19,419 nt of DNA from an uncultured Prevotellaceae bacterium (GTDB lineage Bacteria > Bacteroidota > Bacteroidia > Bacteroidales > Bacteroidaceae): the NCBI GenBank assembly GCA_945827465.1, contig CALZOH010000027.1:1-19419 (forward strand). Direction: 5' to 3'. The translations under genes were made by a program, and so were the position numbers. This document shows positions 14,718 through 19,419 of this stretch, in pieces. A model generated the notes under the pieces. The model saw nothing but the letters and a program-made list of their open reading frames with translations. It searched no databases and was not told where the DNA came from. How positions within the stretch are numbered: the stretch's first letter is position 1; the number at the start of each line of letters is the position of its first letter.

Positions 14718-15770
14718 TTATTTTTTGATTGAGTTGAGTATATTTTTGAGTTCTGTAATCTCACTTTTGAGTTGCTCCACGTCTTGTGACATCCGTGGCA
14801 AATTGCGGAAGACGGCATTGCAACGTGCAAAACGGCGTGCGTCGATGGCCGGCGAACCGATGATGGTGACGTTGCCCTTAGGAATGCTGCCTGCAATACC
14901 GGCTTGTGCGCCTGTATTGGTGTGGTCGCCGATGACGGAGTGACCGGCTATGCCCACTTGCCCGCCAAACATACACCACTGACCGATTTTTGTTGAGCCT
15001 GCCACACCTACCTGAGCGCTCATGACGGTGTTTTCGCCCACTATGACGTTGTGGGCAATCTGTACCAAATTATCCAGCTTTACACCTTTCTTGACAATGG
15101 TACTGCCCATCGTGGAGCGGTCGACACAGGTATTGGCACCAATTTCAACATCGTCTTCAATGGTTACGATGCCGATTTGTGGAATTTTCTCATAGCCGTT
15201 GGCCGTGGGAGCAAAACCAAAGCCGTCAGCTCCTATCACGGAACCGGCGTGCAGTATCACGTTGGAACCAATCTTGCAGTCGTGATAAATCGTCACGTTA
15301 GGGTAAAGCAGAGTGTTGCTGCCGATTTCGACGTTGTCGCCGATGCAAGTGTGTGCCATGATTTGCGTATGGTCGCCGATGACGACGTTCTCGCCTATGT
15401 ACACGAATGGTTCGATGTAACAATCCTTCCCGATCTGAGCCGATGCGGCAATCGATGCCAGTGAACTGACTCCGCTCTTCTTCGGCTTGCTTTGCTCGTA
15501 GAGGGTGAGCAAGCAGGCGATGCTTTCATACGCGTTCTTGACGCGTATGAGCGTTGCCTTGACGGCTTGCTGCGGTTGGAAATCTTCGTTCACCAACACG
15601 ATGCTGGCTTGGGTATGATAGACGTATTGCTCGTAAGCAAGATTGGCCAAGAAGGTAAGAGCCCCTTCTTGAGCCTCTTCTATCTTGGAAAAAGTGTGTA
15701 CGGTTGCATTTTCGTTGCCTTCCACAGTGCCATGGAGGTAATCTGCAATCTGTTTGGCTGTAAATACCAT
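14718..15770 (-). CDS. lpxD: UDP-3-O-(3-hydroxyacyl)glucosamine N-acyltransferase
   Basis: A 350-aa enzyme that adds the N-linked 3-hydroxyacyl chain to UDP-3-O-acyl-glucosamine, the third step of lipid A synthesis. The N-terminal domain (about 1-100) binds the uridine part. A left-handed beta-helix of hexapeptide repeats covers about 105-310, with GADGFGFAP (180-188) and QIAHN containing catalytic His240 (E. coli His239). A C-terminal helix at about 318-350 has a heptad-like Leu/Ile pattern (QLKSEITELKNIL). The frame extends to an ATG at 15797, but that codon overlaps the candidate -7 element, and MVFTAKQIADYL is the normal LpxD beginning, so 15770 is used. It is the first gene of the lpx cluster, 73 nt after the HD gene. 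Confidence 0.97.
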   Translation of the reverse strand: MVFTAKQIADYLHGTVEGNENATVHTFSKIEEAQEGALTFLANLAYEQYVYHTQASIVLVNEDFQPQQAVKATLIRVKNAYESIACLLTLYEQSKPKKSGVSSLASIAASAQIGKDCYIEPFVYIGENVVIGDHTQIMAHTCIGDNVEIGSNTLLYPNVTIYHDCKIGSNVILHAGSVIGADGFGFAPTANGYEKIPQIGIVTIEDDVEIGANTCVDRSTMGSTIVKKGVKLDNLVQIAHNVIVGENTVMSAQVGVAGSTKIGQWCMFGGQVGIAGHSVIGDHTNTGAQAGIAGSIPKGNVTIIGSPAIDARRFARCNAVFRNLPRMSQDVEQLKSEITELKNILNSIKK

Positions 15771-15794
15771 TTTGATGTGAATTGCTTTAGTATG

Positions 15795-15802
15795 CAAATA
15801 TC
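15795..15802 (-). promoter_or_regulatory. Weak -7-like element upstream of lpxD
   Basis: The minus strand reads GATATTTG, one mismatch from TAnnTTTG, about 25 nt before the lpxD start. No TTTG lies at the expected -33 spacing. It could give the lpx block its own promoter in addition to read-through from the HD gene. Confidence 0.3.
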
Positions 15803-15820
15803 GTAAAAATTATAGATATA

Positions 15821-15834
15821 CTCCTTAACAGGAG
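15821..15834 (-). terminator. Short hairpin between the HD gene and lpxD
   Basis: On the minus strand CTCCT-GTTA-AGGAG forms a 5-bp stem with a 4-nt loop, 9 nt after the HD gene stop, followed by an A/T-rich tail with TTTTT about 12 nt later. The stem is short, so it is at most a weak terminator or attenuator. Confidence 0.3.
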
Positions 15835-15843
15835 CAAACATTT

Positions 15844-17076
15844 TCATTTTGGTGCCGGATTTTGTCCTTCATTCCGACGAGAAAACAGATAATAGCGTCG
15901 ACTCTTTTTGTTGGTCAAGTTCGATTTCAATAGTTCTGAAAACTCCGAAATGTCGTGAATGCTTCCGTCCTTGAAGTGAATGCTGATGTGCTCGTCTTCT
16001 GAAGAATAAAGCATTTGTCCCGATTCGCAGTATCTGACAAAGTATGCTGCTTCTTCATGGCTGACGCTCAAGATTTCAGCCATTTCTCGTCGCTTTTCCT
16101 CCAAATCTTCCTGAGCAATGGGCTCGGGAAGCTCTTCTGCCTTGAAAAGATGCCGATGAATGTAATCAGATGCCAGGAGCGAGAGCGTCTTGTCGGGATG
16201 GTGACTCCATTCTTTCAGGGCCTGTTCCACATCGTTGTCGTCCAGTTCTGCAAAATGCGAGAGCCATTCGGCTTTGGCGTTTGCTTCTTCTCTTCCGATT
16301 TCTCGACTCAAGAAGTAGCGCAGATGGTTGCTCCCTCCCACGTCTTGCCCCGATTGAAGGAGTTCGCGAGCTCTTTGCATGGCCAGTACGAGCAGTTCCT
16401 GAGCCGCCATGACGGTTTTGTGAAGGTACACTTGCCAATACATCAGCCGACGGGCCATTAAGTAGTTCTCGATGGTGTAGATGCCCTTCCGTTCAACCAC
16501 GAGTCGGTCGTCTTTCACGTCAAGCATCTTGATAATACGCGCTACTCCGATGGTTCCTTCACGGATACCGGCAAAAAAACTGTCTCTACACAGGTAGTCC
16601 AGCCTGTCCATGTCGAGTTGGCTGCAGATCAGTTCGTGTAGGAAGTGTCGGGGATAGGTGTCCTTGAAGATGCTGATAGCCGTGTCTAACGCTCCGTTGA
16701 GTTCACGGTTGAGTTGTTCCATCATCAACAAGCTGATTTCTTCGTGACTGATGCCGGTGACGAACGAATGTTCCAATGCATGAGAGAATGGACCGTGGCC
16801 AATGTCGTGCAACAACATCGCTGCCAACGTTCCTTCGCGTTCTTTCTCTAAGATACAGACTCCTTTGTTCTCGAGCGACTCAATGGCGGCGTTCGCCAAG
16901 TGCAGTGCCCCTATCGAATGCTGAAAACGCGTGTGCATCGCCCCTGGATATACATAATGCGTGGCGCCCAGCTGTTTCAGCCGCGTCAGTCGAATCAGGA
17001 AGGGGTGCTTCACCAAGGTGGTGAGTAGGCCGTCCTCCACTTCGATGAATCCGAATACGGGGTCGTTGATGATCAT
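15844..17076 (-). CDS. HD-domain phosphohydrolase (dNTPase/SAMHD1-like family)
   Basis: A 410-aa cytoplasmic metal-dependent phosphohydrolase. Metal-ligand motifs are TRFQHSIG (His53), LLHDIGHGPFSHALE (His90-Asp91) and QLDMDRLDYLCRD, in which Asp157 corresponds to the fourth SAMHD1 ligand. The early segment DPVFGFIEVEDGLLTTLV and HPFLIRLTRLKQLG are typical of this branch of HD proteins. The C-terminal half (about 220-410) is mainly helical and less conserved. Relatives hydrolyse dNTPs or other nucleotides, but many bacterial members have no proven substrate. It starts 27 nt after pyrF and ends 73 nt before lpxD. Family assignment is firm; activity is not. Confidence 0.9.
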   Translation of the reverse strand: MIINDPVFGFIEVEDGLLTTLVKHPFLIRLTRLKQLGATHYVYPGAMHTRFQHSIGALHLANAAIESLENKGVCILEKEREGTLAAMLLHDIGHGPFSHALEHSFVTGISHEEISLLMMEQLNRELNGALDTAISIFKDTYPRHFLHELICSQLDMDRLDYLCRDSFFAGIREGTIGVARIIKMLDVKDDRLVVERKGIYTIENYLMARRLMYWQVYLHKTVMAAQELLVLAMQRARELLQSGQDVGGSNHLRYFLSREIGREEANAKAEWLSHFAELDDNDVEQALKEWSHHPDKTLSLLASDYIHRHLFKAEELPEPIAQEDLEEKRREMAEILSVSHEEAAYFVRYCESGQMLYSSEDEHISIHFKDGSIHDISEFSELLKSNLTNKKSRRYYLFSRRNEGQNPAPK

Positions 17077-17103
17077 TCGATGGGAGTTGACTGAAAAGTC
17101 GGT

Positions 17104-17919
17104 TTATTTCAACAGTTGCTTCATCTGTTGCTGCAGTTCCTTGGCTTTCTCACCGGCCACTTCGGCAAAGCGTTCCGTGTTGTCGGCAAAGATAATGCCT
17201 CTCGAACTGTTTACCAACAGACCGCAGTCTTTGGTCATTCCGTAGCGACACACCTCTTCAAGCGAACCGCCTTGTGCGCCTACGCCCGGAACCAGCAGGA
17301 AGTGGTTGGGGGCTACACGGCGAATGTCGGCAAAGAGTTCACCTTGGGTAGCACCTACTACATACATCATGTTCTCGTCGTTGGCCCAAACCTGACTTTT
17401 TCGGATGACAGTCTCAAACAGGCACTCGCCGTCTTTGCTTTCGGTCATTTGGAAGTCGTGCGAACCTTTGTTGCTGGTCAGTGCCAAAAGGATGACCCAC
17501 TTTCCACGGTATCCGAGGAAGGGTGTTACGCTGTCTTCGCCCATATAGGGAGCAATGGTCAGTGCATCGACGTCTAACTGCTCAAAAAAGCAACGGGCAT
17601 ACATGGCCGAAGTGTTGCCGATATCGCCACGTTTGGCGTCGGCGATGATCAGATGGTCGGGATAGTGACGTTTCAGATAAGCTACGGTCTTTTCCAATGC
17701 GGTCCAGCCTTGAAGTCCTTCACATTCATAAAAGGCCACATTCGGTTTGTAGGCCACGCAGTAGGGAGCGGTGGCGTCGATAATGGCTTTATTGAATTCA
17801 AAGATCGGGTCGTCACAGCCCAACAAGTGACGCGGCAGCTTCTTGCGGTCGCTGTCGAGGCCCACACACAGAAAAGACTCTGTTTTATAGATGTTGTCAA
17901 TAAGTTGTTGCTTGGTCAT
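17104..17919 (-). CDS. pyrF: Orotidine 5'-phosphate decarboxylase
   Basis: A 271-aa TIM-barrel enzyme that converts OMP to UMP, the last step of de novo pyrimidine synthesis. FLCVGLDSDRKKLP (16-29) is the first strand with the substrate-binding Asp. The catalytic motif DAKRGDIGNTS is at 94-104 (Lys96). APYMGEDSVTPFL and the phosphate-binding region LVPGVGAQGG followed by VNSSRGI complete the active site. The length and the DAKRGDIGNTS form put it in the longer type 2 subgroup rather than the ~235-aa E. coli type. It starts 19 nt after the prfA stop and ends 27 nt before the HD gene, consistent with co-transcription from the prfA promoter. Confidence 0.97.
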   Translation of the reverse strand: MTKQQLIDNIYKTESFLCVGLDSDRKKLPRHLLGCDDPIFEFNKAIIDATAPYCVAYKPNVAFYECEGLQGWTALEKTVAYLKRHYPDHLIIADAKRGDIGNTSAMYARCFFEQLDVDALTIAPYMGEDSVTPFLGYRGKWVILLALTSNKGSHDFQMTESKDGECLFETVIRKSQVWANDENMMYVVGATQGELFADIRRVAPNHFLLVPGVGAQGGSLEEVCRYGMTKDCGLLVNSSRGIIFADNTERFAEVAGEKAKELQQQMKQLLK

Positions 17920-17938
17920 AGGGTATAGTCGTAAAAAG

Positions 17939-19051
17939 TTATAGTTCGGCTTCTTTCATTCTTTCGGCGTTTTCAGCCACGATGAGGTGATCGATACAAT
18001 CTTGAATATCTCCATCCATAAAGGCCGGCAGGTTATACATCGTGTATCCGATGCGGTGGTCGGTCACACGACCTTGTGGATAGTTGTATGTACGGATCTT
18101 GGCACTGCGGTCACCCGTGCTCACCAAGGTTTTTCGTCTGTTGGCAATGTCGTCAACATATTTTTGGCGCTCTTTATCATAGATGAACGTGCGCAGGCGC
18201 GATAGGGCACGCTCTTTATTCTTCGGTTGGTCGCGTGTCTCGGTGCATTCTATCAGAATTTCTTCCACTTCGCCTGTGTTAGGGTTCTTCCAGTTGTAAC
18301 GCAAGCGTACGCCCGACTCCACCTTGTTGACATTCTGACCGCCGGCACCGCTCGAACGGAATGTGTCCCACTTGATTTCTCCCTCGTTAATCTGAACTTC
18401 AAACTGATCAGCCTCGGGCAGTACGGCAACCGTGGCTGCCGAAGTGTGTACGCGTCCTTGTGTTTCTGTTACCGGTACGCGTTGCACGCGATGTACGCCG
18501 CTTTCATACTTTAACGTACCATAAACGTCAACACCCGACACCGAGCAGATAACCTCTTTAAAGCCGCCTACACTGCCTTCACTGGCGCTTGAGATCTCTA
18601 AACTCCAGCCTTTCTGCTCTGCATACTTGCTGTACATCCTGAAAAGGTCGCCGGCAAACAGTGCAGCCTCGTCGCCGCCCGTGCCGCCGCGTATTTCAAG
18701 CATGGCATTCTTGCTATCTTCCGGATCTTTGGGAATCAGCATGATTTTGATCTCTTCCTCCAGTTCGGGCTTTCTCGCCTCACAGGCGGCGACCTCTTCA
18801 CGAGCCATTTCCTTCAACTCCGCATCGTCTTCGTTGAGCAAAATCTGCTTACTTTCGTTCAGATTGGTCAGCAAGCGACTGTATTCGTCGCGTGCCTGCA
18901 TCAAGTTCTCCAAGTCTTTGTACTCCTTCGAGAGTTTCACATATCGTCCTTGGTCAGCAATGACGTTCGGGTCGGTAATCAGCGTGCTGATTTCTTCAAA
19001 ACGGGACTTCAGTCCGTCAAGTTTATCTAATAAGGAATTTTCTTCAGCCAT
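17939..19051 (-). CDS. prfA: Peptide chain release factor 1
   Basis: A 370-aa class I release factor that ends translation at UAA and UAG. The N-terminal helical domain (1 to about 110) is followed by the codon-reading tripeptide PVT at 193-195 (RVPVTETQGRVHTS), the RF1 type rather than the SPF of RF2. GAGGQNVNK includes the universal GGQ at 237-239, which enters the peptidyl transferase centre. RGGTGGDEAALFAGDLFRMY (121-140) is also diagnostic. Length is normal and there is no internal frameshift. It is the first gene of the long minus-strand block, with a well-formed promoter about 75 nt upstream and pyrF 19 nt downstream. Confidence 0.98.
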   Translation of the reverse strand: MAEENSLLDKLDGLKSRFEEISTLITDPNVIADQGRYVKLSKEYKDLENLMQARDEYSRLLTNLNESKQILLNEDDAELKEMAREEVAACEARKPELEEEIKIMLIPKDPEDSKNAMLEIRGGTGGDEAALFAGDLFRMYSKYAEQKGWSLEISSASEGSVGGFKEVICSVSGVDVYGTLKYESGVHRVQRVPVTETQGRVHTSAATVAVLPEADQFEVQINEGEIKWDTFRSSGAGGQNVNKVESGVRLRYNWKNPNTGEVEEILIECTETRDQPKNKERALSRLRTFIYDKERQKYVDDIANRRKTLVSTGDRSAKIRTYNYPQGRVTDHRIGYTMYNLPAFMDGDIQDCIDHLIVAENAERMKEAEL

Positions 19052-19125
19052 ATATTCATGTAGTCAAGGAATACGAAGTGTTCGTTTCCGGGTGCTTTTG
19101 ATTCAAAAAAATAGTTTTGCAACTG

Positions 19126-19157
19126 CAAAAGTACTACATTTCAGTTGTGTGTACAAA
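19126..19157 (-). promoter_or_regulatory. prfA: Bacteroidota-type promoter of prfA
   Basis: On the minus strand TTTG (19154-19157) is the -33 box and TACTTTTG (19126-19133) a perfect TAnnTTTG -7 box, separated by 20 nt, the consensus spacing. Transcription would start near 19120, giving a leader of roughly 70 nt. This is the best-formed promoter in the window. Confidence 0.75.
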
Positions 19158-19419
19158 TTCTTCGTTCCCCTTTTCGTTCAAATCCCTTTCGATGTAAATG
19201 CTCGATGGCGGAACGACAATGCTGTATTTGCCCTCACAATACCCTCGAATAAATCCCGATGAACCCAACAAGAACCCCCGGGAAATCTCTAAATGTTAAT
19301 GAATATGCCGAAAATATTAACACATTCTCGTCAAATCATTCCGTTCACCCCCAACACGGGTCACACAAAACCATCAAACGAACTGCAGATGTTAAAGAAT
19401 GTTGGCGCATTAGGGCAGA
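19158..19419. other. Gene-free DNA at the right edge with repeated TGTTAA motifs
   Basis: No convincing coding region lies upstream of the prfA promoter to the window end; the open frame crossing 19139-19262 is antisense to prfA for most of its length. The segment has TGTTAAT (19294-19300) and its inverted copy ATTAACA (19316-19322), and TGTTAA again at 19390-19395 followed 10 bp on by TGTTGG. It may be the regulatory region of a gene beyond the edge. Confidence 0.5.

Noticed and set aside
18627..19262. A 211-codon open frame on the plus strand over the start of prfA
   Set aside because: Most of it is antisense to prfA and the translation is a low-complexity Ser/Leu/Phe-rich sequence. No promoter or family signal supports it.

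Overview
The window looks like chromosomal DNA of a Bacteroidota bacterium, most likely order Bacteroidales (Prevotella/Bacteroides-like). Three things support this. One gene encodes LpxC fused to FabZ, an arrangement typical of the phylum. Several genes are preceded by the Bacteroidota -7 element TAnnTTTG rather than an E. coli-type -10. Start codons mostly lack a Shine-Dalgarno sequence. No RNA gene, insertion sequence, CRISPR array or phage gene is visible.

Layout. (1) 1-256: a 41-bp tandem repeat with a palindromic core, cut by the window edge, then a short tail. (2) 257-3604, minus strand: a class A penicillin-binding protein followed 12 nt later by an exported DNA/RNA non-specific endonuclease. 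(3) 3605-3874: a divergent promoter region, then a membrane acyltransferase-3 gene on the plus strand. (4) 5250-9626, plus strand: a cytoplasmic Gfo/Idh/MocA oxidoreductase, a Tat-exported Gfo/Idh/MocA oxidoreductase, an exported DUF1080 (3-keto-disaccharide hydrolase family) protein, a strong hairpin, then an exported alpha/beta hydrolase. (5) 9740-10894, minus strand: a FucO-type iron alcohol dehydrogenase, converging on region 4 at a 13-bp-stem terminator. (6) 11021-19051, all minus strand: prfA, pyrF, an HD phosphohydrolase, lpxD, lpxC/fabZ, lpxA, a pRiA4b ORF-3-like acidic protein and miaA, read in that order from right to left. (7) 19052-19419: the prfA promoter and gene-free DNA.

How the genes work together. 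Region 6 is a housekeeping block. LpxA, LpxC and LpxD catalyse the first three committed steps of lipid A synthesis, FabZ supplies the fatty-acid dehydratase that competes for the same 3-hydroxyacyl-ACP pool, and PrfA, PyrF and MiaA serve translation and nucleotide metabolism. Region 2 serves the cell wall and periplasm.

The most interesting part is region 4. Two Gfo/Idh/MocA dehydrogenases plus a DUF1080 protein match the parts list of the recently recognised oxidative route for breaking glycosidic bonds: oxidation at C3, elimination or hydrolysis of the 3-keto-glycoside, then re-reduction. Here two components appear exported and one cytoplasmic. The substrate and the completeness of the pathway are unknown. 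I infer the pathway from family membership and do not see it directly.
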